Of a stretch of DNA of 53,577 bases, positions 1 to 6,584 are shown one piece after another (position 1 is the stretch's first letter; the number at the start of each line of letters is the position of its first letter). The stretch is taken from the NCBI GenBank assembly GCA_017469115.1, contig JAFUGY010000068.1, positions 1 to 53,577 of the forward strand. The letters run 5' to 3'. Position numbers and translations under genes: made by a program. The notes under the pieces are model-generated. The model did not search any database. It had not been told where the DNA came from and saw only the letters and a list, made by a program, of their open reading frames with translations. The stretch comes from Oscillospiraceae bacterium. Lineage in GTDB: Bacteria; Bacillota; Clostridia; Oscillospirales; Oscillospiraceae.

Positions 1-947
1 CCGATGGTCTCGCAGAAGGTCCGGATACTGCGGGCAGTGTATCCCCTGCGGCGAAGCCCGCAAAGAGTGGGCATGCGAGGATCATCCCATCCGGAGACAT
101 AACCGTTTTCAACCAACTGGCGGAGCTTACGCTTGCTCATAACCGTATAGTTGATGCCAAGGCGGGCAAACTCGATCTGGCGAGGCTTATGGTACGGGAT
201 TGAAACGTTGCTGACTACCCAATCGTAAAGCGGGCGGTGTGCCTCATATTCCAGGGAGCAGAGAGAATGGGTGATGCCTTCCAGCGCATCCTGAATCGGA
301 TGGGCAAAATCGTACATCGGGAAGATACACCATTTTGTGCCCTGGCGGTGATGTTCAATGTAACGAATCCGGTAGAGAACGGGATCCCTCATGTTGAAGT
401 TGCCGCTGTTAAGGTCAATTTTAGCACGCAACGTATACCTGCCTTCGGGAAATTCTCCGTTACGCATCCGCTGGAATAAATCGAGGTTTTCTTCTATGGG
501 TCTGTCACGCCAGGGGGATACGGCGGGATGGGAAATGTCTCCCCGGTATTCCCGGAATTGCTCCGGGGAAAGCTCACAGACGTAAGCAAGGCCTTTCTTG
601 ATCAGCTCAATCGCATATTCATACGTCTGCTCAAAATAGTCAGATCCGTAAAATAGCCTGTCGCCCCAGTCAAAACCGAGCCAACGGATATCCTGTTGAA
701 TGGCATCGACAAATTCGGTGTCTTCCTTCGCAGGGTTGGTATCGTCAAACCGCAGATTGTAAATGCCGCCGAATTTCTCAGCGGTGCCGAAGTCGATCGT
801 CAAGGCTTTGCAGTGCCCGATATGCAGATAACCGTTCGGTTCCGGCGGAAAACGGGTGTGAACCTGCATTCCTTCAAACTGACCTCCTTTGCCGATGTCT
901 TCTGCAATAAACTGCTCAATAAAGTTTCTGGAAATCGTTTCGTCCAT
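1..947 (-). CDS. glnS: glutamine--tRNA ligase, N-terminal 315 residues (runs off window)
   Basis: Charges tRNA-Gln with glutamine in the cytoplasm (class I synthetase). Reading the minus strand from the ATG at 947 gives an open frame to the window edge. The HIGH-type motif LHIGH lies at residues 41-45, FDDTNPAKE follows near residue 66, and the KMSKS-type loop appears as VMSKR near residues 269-273. Residues after the catalytic core are beyond the window. The ATG is supported by a GGAG seven bases upstream and a promoter at 981-1009. GlnRS rather than GluRS is favoured by the start [13 protein letters not shown] and by [15 protein letters not shown]. Nothing looks broken in the visible part. 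Confidence 0.95.
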   Translation of the reverse strand, partial: MDETISRNFIEQFIAEDIGKGGQFEGMQVHTRFPPEPNGYLHIGHCKALTIDFGTAEKFGGIYNLRFDDTNPAKEDTEFVDAIQQDIRWLGFDWGDRLFYGSDYFEQTYEYAIELIKKGLAYVCELSPEQFREYRGDISHPAVSPWRDRPIEENLDLFQRMRNGEFPEGRYTLRAKIDLNSGNFNMRDPVLYRIRYIEHHRQGTKWCIFPMYDFAHPIQDALEGITHSLCSLEYEAHRPLYDWVVSNVSIPYHKPRQIEFARLGINYTVMSKRKLRQLVENGYVSGWDDPRMPTLCGLRRRGYTARSIRTFCETI

Positions 948-980
948 AATGGTACTCCAAACTTGTAAAAATCTTTTCTT

Positions 981-1009
981 ATTATAACGGATTCAAATTC
1001 CAAATACAA
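981..1009 (-). promoter_or_regulatory. glnS promoter
   Basis: On the minus strand TTGTAT (1009-1004) and TATAAT (986-981) are separated by 17 bases, placing transcription start about 25-30 bases upstream of the glnS ATG. Confidence 0.7.
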
Positions 1010-1110
1010 CCATTATTTCTGCAGGATTATGCAGAAACTGTTTTCGTCGATTTGTCGAAATATGACGAAATTTCATAGATGGAGTTGACAAATTTTTCAA
1101 AAACCCACAA

Positions 1111-1139
1111 TTGACGAATGTGGCGAAAAACGTTAAAAT
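1111..1139 (+). promoter_or_regulatory. liv operon promoter
   Basis: TTGACG (1111-1116), 17-base spacer, TAAAAT (1134-1139). Predicted transcription start is about 1146, giving an untranslated leader of roughly 310 nt before livK. Overlapping copies of TTTCGTC/GACGAAA lie just upstream (1040-1070) and could be an operator; this is not established. Confidence 0.7.
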
Positions 1140-1174
1140 ACAGTCCATACAAGAAAGGGAAAGGAGCATGTGTC

Positions 1175-1357
1175 ATGACGAACCGTTTCACAATGAATTC
1201 ATCCGCAGCGTCTGCATGCGCCTGCGCTTCTTTTTCCTGTGCATCTTTCCGCCTTATTACGGACGCCGTTTTGGCGTCCGTTTCTGTTATTACCGTTATT
1301 CCTTCCCTTCGCATTAAAAACGAATATAACCACATAAAAAGCGGAGTTTCTGAGTAA
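1175..1357 (+). CDS. putative leader peptide, rich in Leu/Ile/Val, upstream of liv operon
   Basis: A 60-residue frame begins at ATG 1175 behind a good ribosome binding site (GGAG at 1163-1166, spacer 8) and about 29 bases after the predicted transcription start. Residues 27-47 contain 11 Leu, Ile or Val out of 21, including VSVITVI. The stop codon is at 1355-1357, just before a terminator-like hairpin. There is no resemblance to a folded protein family. I read it as a regulatory leader peptide whose translation senses charged branched-chain tRNAs. The Ala/Ser/Cys-rich first half is unexplained. It could instead be a spurious frame, but its position, RBS and overlap with a competing hairpin argue against chance. 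Confidence 0.6.
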   Translation: MTNRFTMNSSAASACACASFSCASFRLITDAVLASVSVITVIPSLRIKNEYNHIKSGVSE

Positions 1358-1407
1358 CTTCTTTCAGGCGAACATTCAGGCGGCTCCGCTAACAGCGGAG
1401 CCGCTTT
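1340..1407 (+). promoter_or_regulatory. putative transcription attenuator (antiterminator/terminator)
   Basis: A perfect 11-bp stem (1380-1390 with 1394-1404, loop AAC) followed by TTT forms a weak terminator. AGCGGAG at 1340-1346, inside the last codons of the leader peptide, is perfectly complementary to CTCCGCT at 1384-1390, which is the left arm of that terminator. The two pairings exclude each other. A ribosome at the stop codon would cover 1340-1346 and allow termination; one stalled in the Leu/Ile/Val block (1253-1315) would leave it free to form the antiterminator. A further hairpin, ACGGACGCC/GGCGTCCGT, is at 1259-1281. Confidence 0.55.
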
Positions 1408-1456
1408 AATGTTATAGAATGCGTATCCCTATTAATTAGAAAAAAGGAGAAAAAAC

Positions 1457-2587
1457 ATGAAAAAAGTATTCGCAATTGTTCTCGCAATGGCTATGGTCTT
1501 TGCTCTGTCTGCTACCGCATTCGCAGACGGTGCATTCAAAATCGGCTCCAGCGGCCCTCTGACGGGCGGTGCGGCTATTTATGGCAATGCTGTTATGAAT
1601 GCTGCACGGATTGCTATTGATGAAGTCAATGCAGAAGGCGGCATGCAGTTCGAGTTCCAGGCACAGGACGATGAGGCGGACTCCGGCGATAAGGCTATCA
1701 ACGCTTACAACACCCTGCTTGACTGGGGTATGCAGGTTATGATTGGCACGGTTACTTCCGGATCCGGCATCACGGTTTCCGCGCAGGCTGCTGAAGACCG
1801 TATGTTCATGCTCACGCCCTCCGGCTCGTCTGTCGATATGATTGATGGGAAAGACAATGTCTTCCAGGTTTGCTTCACTGACCCGAACCAGGGTGTTGGC
1901 TCTGCTGACTATATGGCAGAAAATTTTGCAGGGGCAAAAGTTGCTGTGATCTACCGCAATGATGACGCTTACTCTCAGGGCATCCGTGACACCTTTGTCA
2001 AGGAAGCAGAGGCGAAGGGTGTTGAAGTTGTCTATGAAGGCACCTTTACCAACGATACCGCAACTGACTTCTCCGTTCAGCTTACCGATGCTCAGGCTGC
2101 CGGTGCTGACATGCTGTTCCTCCCCATTTACTATCAGCCCGCATCCGTTATCCTCAGCCAGGCAAACCAGATGGGCTATGCTCCCACTGTCTTCGGTGTT
2201 GACGGTATGGACGGAATTCTGACTCTCGAAAACTTTGATACCTCTCTTGCTGAAGGTGTTATGCTGCTCACCCCGTTCTCCGCTGATGCAGATGATGCCC
2301 GTACACAGGCGTTTGTTGCAGAGTATCAGAATCGTTACGGCGAGGTCCCCAACCAGTTTGCAGCTGATGGCTATGATGCAGTTTACATTGTAAAGGCTGC
2401 TCTGGAAGCTGCAGGCTGCACTCCGGATATGTCTTTTGAAGACATCTGCGAGGCACTGGTTGCTGTGATGCCCACCATTACGGTTGACGGAATCACCGGT
2501 CAGGGAATGACCTGGGCAGCATCCGGCGAAGTCTCCAAGGCTCCGATGGCTGTTGTCATCCGTGACGGAGCCTACGTTACTCCGTAA
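1457..2587 (+). CDS. livK: branched-chain amino acid ABC transporter substrate-binding protein
   Basis: Extracytoplasmic receptor for Leu/Ile/Val or related amino acids (type I periplasmic-binding fold), delivering substrate to LivHM. 376 residues, with start ATG behind AAAAAGGAG. Residues 1-23 form a signal peptide ending ATAFA before DGAFKIGSSGPLTGG, the usual mature N-terminus of this family. No Cys follows the hydrophobic core, so there is no lipobox; lipid anchoring is the norm for Gram-positive binding proteins, so retention at the membrane needs another explanation. It is the first gene of the liv operon, separated from livH by an intercistronic hairpin. True ligand specificity cannot be read from the sequence. 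Confidence 0.93.
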   Translation: MKKVFAIVLAMAMVFALSATAFADGAFKIGSSGPLTGGAAIYGNAVMNAARIAIDEVNAEGGMQFEFQAQDDEADSGDKAINAYNTLLDWGMQVMIGTVTSGSGITVSAQAAEDRMFMLTPSGSSVDMIDGKDNVFQVCFTDPNQGVGSADYMAENFAGAKVAVIYRNDDAYSQGIRDTFVKEAEAKGVEVVYEGTFTNDTATDFSVQLTDAQAAGADMLFLPIYYQPASVILSQANQMGYAPTVFGVDGMDGILTLENFDTSLAEGVMLLTPFSADADDARTQAFVAEYQNRYGEVPNQFAADGYDAVYIVKAALEAAGCTPDMSFEDICEALVAVMPTITVDGITGQGMTWAASGEVSKAPMAVVIRDGAYVTP

Positions 2588-2648
2588 GTTTCTCACGATC
2601 CTGTTTCTTGCTCTTTCCAAAAGCATCAACATTTTCAGAACTTGCTGG

Positions 2649-2676
2649 CTGTCCGGAGCGGTTTCGCTCCGGACAG
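2649..2676 (+). terminator. intercistronic hairpin livK-livH
   Basis: Perfect 12-bp stem (CTGTCCGGAGCG / CGCTCCGGACAG) with a GTTT loop, followed a few bases later by TTTTTT. Probably a partial terminator or 3' mRNA stabiliser that raises binding-protein over permease expression. Confidence 0.65.
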
Positions 2677-2722
2677 TCACAGGCGTTTTTTACAGTTCTC
2701 CATGAAATGAGAGGTATATCGT

Positions 2723-3601
2723 ATGAAGTTTCTGGCCTATCTGGTCAGTGGAATCAGTTTGGGCAGTATCTATGCCATTATCGCTTTAGGCTATACGATG
2801 GTATATGGCATTGCCAAGATGATGAACTTTGCCCACGGTGATGTGATTATGGTCGGCGGTTATATTTCATTTATCGCCGCTAATTACTGGGGCCTTCCGA
2901 CTGTTGTTTCGATTGTCATTGCCATGCTGGTGTGCACCATGCTTGGCATCGTGATTGAGGGGCTTGCCTATAGGCCGCTTCGCAGCGCTCCGTCTCTTGC
3001 GGTATTGATTACTGCAATCGGAGTCAGCTATTTCTTACAGAATTCTGCTCTGCTGATATGGGGTGCCAACCCGAAGGCTTATACGCCTGTTGTCAGCGGA
3101 ACGCTCCGCCTCTTTCAGGGGCAGCTTTCCATCTCCTATGTCTCCATGGTAACGGTTGCAGCCTGCATTATTATTATGATTGCATTAACGCTCTTTACGA
3201 GCCGCACACGGATGGGAAAAGCCATGCGTGCCTGCTCGGAAGATAAAGGGGCTGCACAGCTGATGGGAATCAATGTCAACTTTACCATATCATTGACATT
3301 TGCAATCGGCTCAGCTCTTGCTGCTGTGGCAGGTGTTCTGCTCTGCTCTTTTTCACCGACTCTGATGCCGACGACTGGTTCCATGCCCGGCATCAAGGCT
3401 TTTACAGCTGCGGTGTTTGGAGGGATCGGGTCGATCCCGGGGGCTTTCTTGGGAGGCATTCTGCTGGGCGTGATTGAATCGCTTGCGCGTGGATACATTT
3501 CCACCCAGCTTTCCAATTCCATTGTTTTTGCCGTCCTGATCATAATCCTTTTGGTCAGACCTGCCGGGTTACTCGGTAAAAACGTGCAGGAGAAAGTGTG
3601 A
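2723..3601 (+). CDS. livH: branched-chain amino acid ABC transporter permease LivH
   Basis: Inner-membrane permease subunit that pairs with LivM to form the substrate channel. 292 residues with about eight hydrophobic segments; the start MKFLAYLVSGISLGSIYAI and the internal TMVYGIAKMMNFAHGD and FGGIGSIPGAFLGG are typical of LivH. The ATG has GAGAGG upstream. The stop at 3601 abuts livM. Ordinary length and no visible damage. Confidence 0.93.
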   Translation: MKFLAYLVSGISLGSIYAIIALGYTMVYGIAKMMNFAHGDVIMVGGYISFIAANYWGLPTVVSIVIAMLVCTMLGIVIEGLAYRPLRSAPSLAVLITAIGVSYFLQNSALLIWGANPKAYTPVVSGTLRLFQGQLSISYVSMVTVAACIIIMIALTLFTSRTRMGKAMRACSEDKGAAQLMGINVNFTISLTFAIGSALAAVAGVLLCSFSPTLMPTTGSMPGIKAFTAAVFGGIGSIPGAFLGGILLGVIESLARGYISTQLSNSIVFAVLIIILLVRPAGLLGKNVQEKV

Positions 3602-3611
3602 GGTGGGACCT

Positions 3612-4694
3612 GTGAATCGTAAAACTTTATTCAAAGACTCCCGCAGTGATCTTTTCACGTATCTTGGCGTCATCCTCGCCTTTATCGTGATTACAATGCT
3701 GAAAAACAGAGGAGCCTTGAACCGTTCTCAATCCGGTCTCCTGGTTCCGATCTGCTGCTATATTGTCATGGCGGTTTCGTTGAATCTGACGGTTGGCATC
3801 CTTGGCGACTTAAGCCTCGGGCATGCCGGGTTTATGAGTGTGGGTGCTTTCACCGGGATCATAACCTCCATGAGTTTGATTGATATCATTCCGTCGGCAC
3901 CGATTCGTCTTACGATAGCCATCTTTGTTGGGGCATTTTTTGCATCCATTGTCGGCTTTCTCGTGGGCATTCCTGTTCTCCGTCTGAAAGGGGATTATCT
4001 TGCCATTGTAACACTGGCTTTCGGAGAAATCCTGAAAGAACTGATTACTTGTTTGATTGTCGGCTTCGACAGCAAAGGGCTTCATATCATTTTTAACGTA
4101 TCCGGCAGCAAAACTGCAAACGACCTGAACCTGTTGGAAGGCGGACGTGTGATTATCAAAGGCGCTCAGGGTGCCACCGGGACGAAGACTATAGCGAACT
4201 TCACAGCCGGGTTTATCCTCGTGATGATTACGCTGGTGATCGTCCTCAATTTGATTCGCAGTCGTCATGGCCGTGCTATTATGGCAATTCGCGATAACCG
4301 CATTGCGGCAGAATCCGTTGGAATTCCGCTGACGAAGTTTAAGATGATTGCTTTTGTCACATCAACGGCTTTGGCTGGGGCTGCAGGCGCATTGTTTGGT
4401 TTGAACTATTCCAATCTCGCCGCAGCAAAGTTCGATTTCAATACCTCCATTCTGGTTCTGGTGTTTGTGGTGCTCGGCGGGCTCGGAAATATCTGGGGTT
4501 CGATTCTTGCAACGGTTGTACTCTATATTCTGCCCGAAGCCCTGCGCGGCTTTGCCAGCTACCGAATGCTGATTTATGCAATTGTGCTGATTCTTGTTAT
4601 GCTCACGACCAACAACCCAGTGCTCAAGTCTCTCTTCTCACGGTGGAGTTTCCGCGGTAATAAACAGGAAAGCGAGGGTGGCAGCAATGGCTAA
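3612..4694 (+). CDS. livM: branched-chain amino acid ABC transporter permease LivM
   Basis: Second permease subunit of the liv transporter. About 360 residues, multiple membrane segments; the NLTVGILGDLSLGHAGF stretch and LGGLGNIWGS near the C-terminus are LivM hallmarks. I chose GTG 3612 because GAGGTG (3600-3605) sits six bases upstream; GTG 3603 in the same frame is the alternative and would add three residues. The 3' end overlaps livG by eight bases. Confidence 0.92.
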   Translation: MNRKTLFKDSRSDLFTYLGVILAFIVITMLKNRGALNRSQSGLLVPICCYIVMAVSLNLTVGILGDLSLGHAGFMSVGAFTGIITSMSLIDIIPSAPIRLTIAIFVGAFFASIVGFLVGIPVLRLKGDYLAIVTLAFGEILKELITCLIVGFDSKGLHIIFNVSGSKTANDLNLLEGGRVIIKGAQGATGTKTIANFTAGFILVMITLVIVLNLIRSRHGRAIMAIRDNRIAAESVGIPLTKFKMIAFVTSTALAGAAGALFGLNYSNLAAAKFDFNTSILVLVFVVLGGLGNIWGSILATVVLYILPEALRGFASYRMLIYAIVLILVMLTTNNPVLKSLFSRWSFRGNKQESEGGSNG

Positions 4695-5535
4695 AAAAGA
4701 AACCGTTCTTGTCCCGATGCCATCCGTCAACATGATTCCGGAGCGCGACTCGGACAAATCTCCTGTGCTGGAGTGTATCAATCTCGGCATTTCGTTCGGC
4801 GGCTTAAAAGCAGTGGAGAATTTCAACATTGCACTTGGCCGTACAGAGATCTCCGGACTAATCGGCCCCAACGGAGCGGGAAAAACCTCAGTTTTCAACC
4901 TGCTCACCAAGGTCTATGAGCCAACAGAGGGAACGATTCTGCTGGAAGGCAAGGATACCAAATCACTTTCCACGGCTCAAGTCAATCAGGCCGGTATTGC
5001 GAGGACATTCCAGAACATCCGTCTGTTTCAGAATCTTTCGGTGGAAGACAACGTTAAAATTGCCATGAATGCGCAGATGAAGTATTCGCTTCTCAGCAGT
5101 ATTCTTCGTCTCCCTTCTTACTGGAAAGAAGAACGGGTAGCTCACGAGCGGGCAATGGAGTTGCTCAGCATTTTCAACATGCAGGATCTGGGGGATGCCA
5201 AAGCGGGCTCACTGCCCTACGGCGCCCAGAGAAGGCTTGAGATTGTCCGTGCCATGGCAACCAATCCGTCCATACTTCTTTTGGATGAGCCTGCAGCTGG
5301 GATGAACCCGTCCGAGACGACTGAGCTGATGGAAAACATCCAGCGTATCCGGGATACCTTCCACATTGCAATACTTCTCATTGAGCACGATATGAATCTT
5401 GTAATGAACATCTGTGAAGGAATCGCCGTCATGAACTTCGGGCGGATTATTGCGAAGGGCACACCGTCACAGATTCAAGCGAATCCTGTCGTCATCGAAG
5501 CCTATCTCGGCAAGAAGAAGGAGGCAGGAGCATGA
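4687..5535 (+). CDS. livG: branched-chain amino acid ABC transporter ATP-binding protein LivG
   Basis: Cytoplasmic ATPase subunit powering LivHM. 282 residues from ATG 4687, which overlaps the livM stop; a longer in-frame extension to 4594 would lie wholly inside livM and is unlikely. Walker A is GPNGAGKTS, the Q-loop region is RTFQNIRLFQ, Walker B is ILLLDEPAAGMNP, and the switch His is in IEHDMNLVM. The ABC signature reads LPYGAQRRLE, where the family usually has LPYGQQRRLE. The first 25 residues before the ABC core are an unusual short extension. Confidence 0.93.
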   Translation: MAKKETVLVPMPSVNMIPERDSDKSPVLECINLGISFGGLKAVENFNIALGRTEISGLIGPNGAGKTSVFNLLTKVYEPTEGTILLEGKDTKSLSTAQVNQAGIARTFQNIRLFQNLSVEDNVKIAMNAQMKYSLLSSILRLPSYWKEERVAHERAMELLSIFNMQDLGDAKAGSLPYGAQRRLEIVRAMATNPSILLLDEPAAGMNPSETTELMENIQRIRDTFHIAILLIEHDMNLVMNICEGIAVMNFGRIIAKGTPSQIQANPVVIEAYLGKKKEAGA

Positions 5536-6239
5536 GTACCATTTTAAAAGTCAATTCAATCAACGTCTATTACGGGAACATTCATGCCATAAAAGATATC
5601 TCTTTTGAGGTAAATGAGGGGGAAATCGTCACTTTAATAGGTGCAAACGGGGCGGGAAAATCATCAGCCCTAAATACCATTACCGGGCTATTACGGAGCA
5701 AAACAGGTTCCATTGAATTCAACGGAGAAAACATCTCCCATACACCGGCTTACAGAATCGTCAGCAAAGGGTTGGCGCTGGTTCCGGAAGGAAGAAGAAT
5801 TTTCCAGCAGATGACGGTGAAAGAAAACCTGGATATGGGTGCCTATACCGGGAAGGACGGCTTTGAGAAAAAGCTGGAAGAGGTTTATACTCAGTTTCCG
5901 CGGTTGAAAGAGCGTGAAAAGCAGGTCGCGGGAACTCTCAGCGGCGGGGAACAGCAAATGCTGGCTATGGGCCGTGCATTGATGAGCTCTCCGAAACTTT
6001 TGATGCTCGATGAACCTTCCATGGGGCTTGCACCTATTCTGGTAGAGCAGATTTTTGATATCATATCGGCTCTTCATAAAAAAGGGACTACCATTTTGCT
6101 GGTGGAACAGAACGCACAGGCAGCCCTTGCCGTGGCCGACAGAGGCTACGTTCTTGAAACGGGAAAGATTGTCACCACCGGTACGGGTGATGAATTGCTG
6201 AACTCTCCGGCCATCAAAAAAGCCTATCTCGGTGGATAA
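5532..6239 (+). CDS. livF: branched-chain amino acid ABC transporter ATP-binding protein LivF
   Basis: Second ATPase subunit of the liv transporter. 235 residues, with Walker A GANGAGKSS, signature LSGGEQQML, Walker B LLMLDEPSMGLAP and switch VEQNAQAAL. Its ATGA start overlaps the livG stop by four bases, so the two ATPases are translationally coupled. Last gene of the operon; the valS promoter begins nine bases after its stop. Confidence 0.94.
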   Translation: MSTILKVNSINVYYGNIHAIKDISFEVNEGEIVTLIGANGAGKSSALNTITGLLRSKTGSIEFNGENISHTPAYRIVSKGLALVPEGRRIFQQMTVKENLDMGAYTGKDGFEKKLEEVYTQFPRLKEREKQVAGTLSGGEQQMLAMGRALMSSPKLLMLDEPSMGLAPILVEQIFDIISALHKKGTTILLVEQNAQAALAVADRGYVLETGKIVTTGTGDELLNSPAIKKAYLGG

Positions 6240-6247
6240 ACTTTTGC

Positions 6248-6276
6248 TTGACTTTTTGCAGACGGCATTCTATAAT
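6248..6276 (+). promoter_or_regulatory. valS promoter
   Basis: TTGACT (6248-6253), 17-base spacer, TATAAT (6271-6276). The predicted start near 6283 gives a leader of about 300 nt holding the T-box. Confidence 0.85.
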
Positions 6277-6282
6277 TCTGTC

Positions 6283-6531
6283 AATTGCTGAGAAGGGCAG
6301 GAGTACGCATCTGCGGCGGATTCAGAGAGAAGGCGGTTGGTGAAAGCTTTTATCTGCACTATGCGGAAGGTCGGCTTGGAGCTTCGGGAGTGAAAGAGAG
6401 TAGCTTTCGGCGGGGGGTTCCCGTTACAGGATCAGGGATCTGACAGGATCCCGCAAAGTGCCGTTTTCAACGGAATTCAGGTGGTACCGCGGTAAAAATT
6501 ATCGCCCTGAGGTTTTCCTCGGGGCGTTTTT
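6283..6531 (+). promoter_or_regulatory. T-box riboswitch controlling valS
   Basis: Senses uncharged tRNA-Val and prevents termination when it is bound. The T-box sequence AGGTGGTACCGCGG is at 6479-6492. The terminator follows: CGCCCTGAGG (6503-6512), TTTT loop, CCTCGGGGCG (6517-6526), then Ts. Upstream, AGTA (6302-6305) and GGTTGGTGAAAGC (6335-6347) match Stem I features. A GTC triplet at 6370-6372, after GGAAG, is the best candidate specifier codon for Val; the exact register was not folded. Confidence 0.92.
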
Positions 6532-6584
6532 GTGTGCCTTCACAAAAACGCCCGGAGAGATTCCATGTAAGGAGGAGTTCGTGA

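Noticed and set aside
1081-1110. CodY-like box (AATTTTTCAAAAACC) near the liv promoter
   Set aside because: By eye only about 10 of 15 positions match the CodY consensus, and the region is A/T-rich, so chance is likely.
1027-1335. 102-codon minus-strand frame opposite the liv leader
   Set aside because: It is antisense to the leader ORF and promoter, has no convincing RBS, and its content has no domain-like features.
1436-2680. 414-codon minus-strand frame
   Set aside because: Exact antisense of livK; a codon-bias shadow with no family features.
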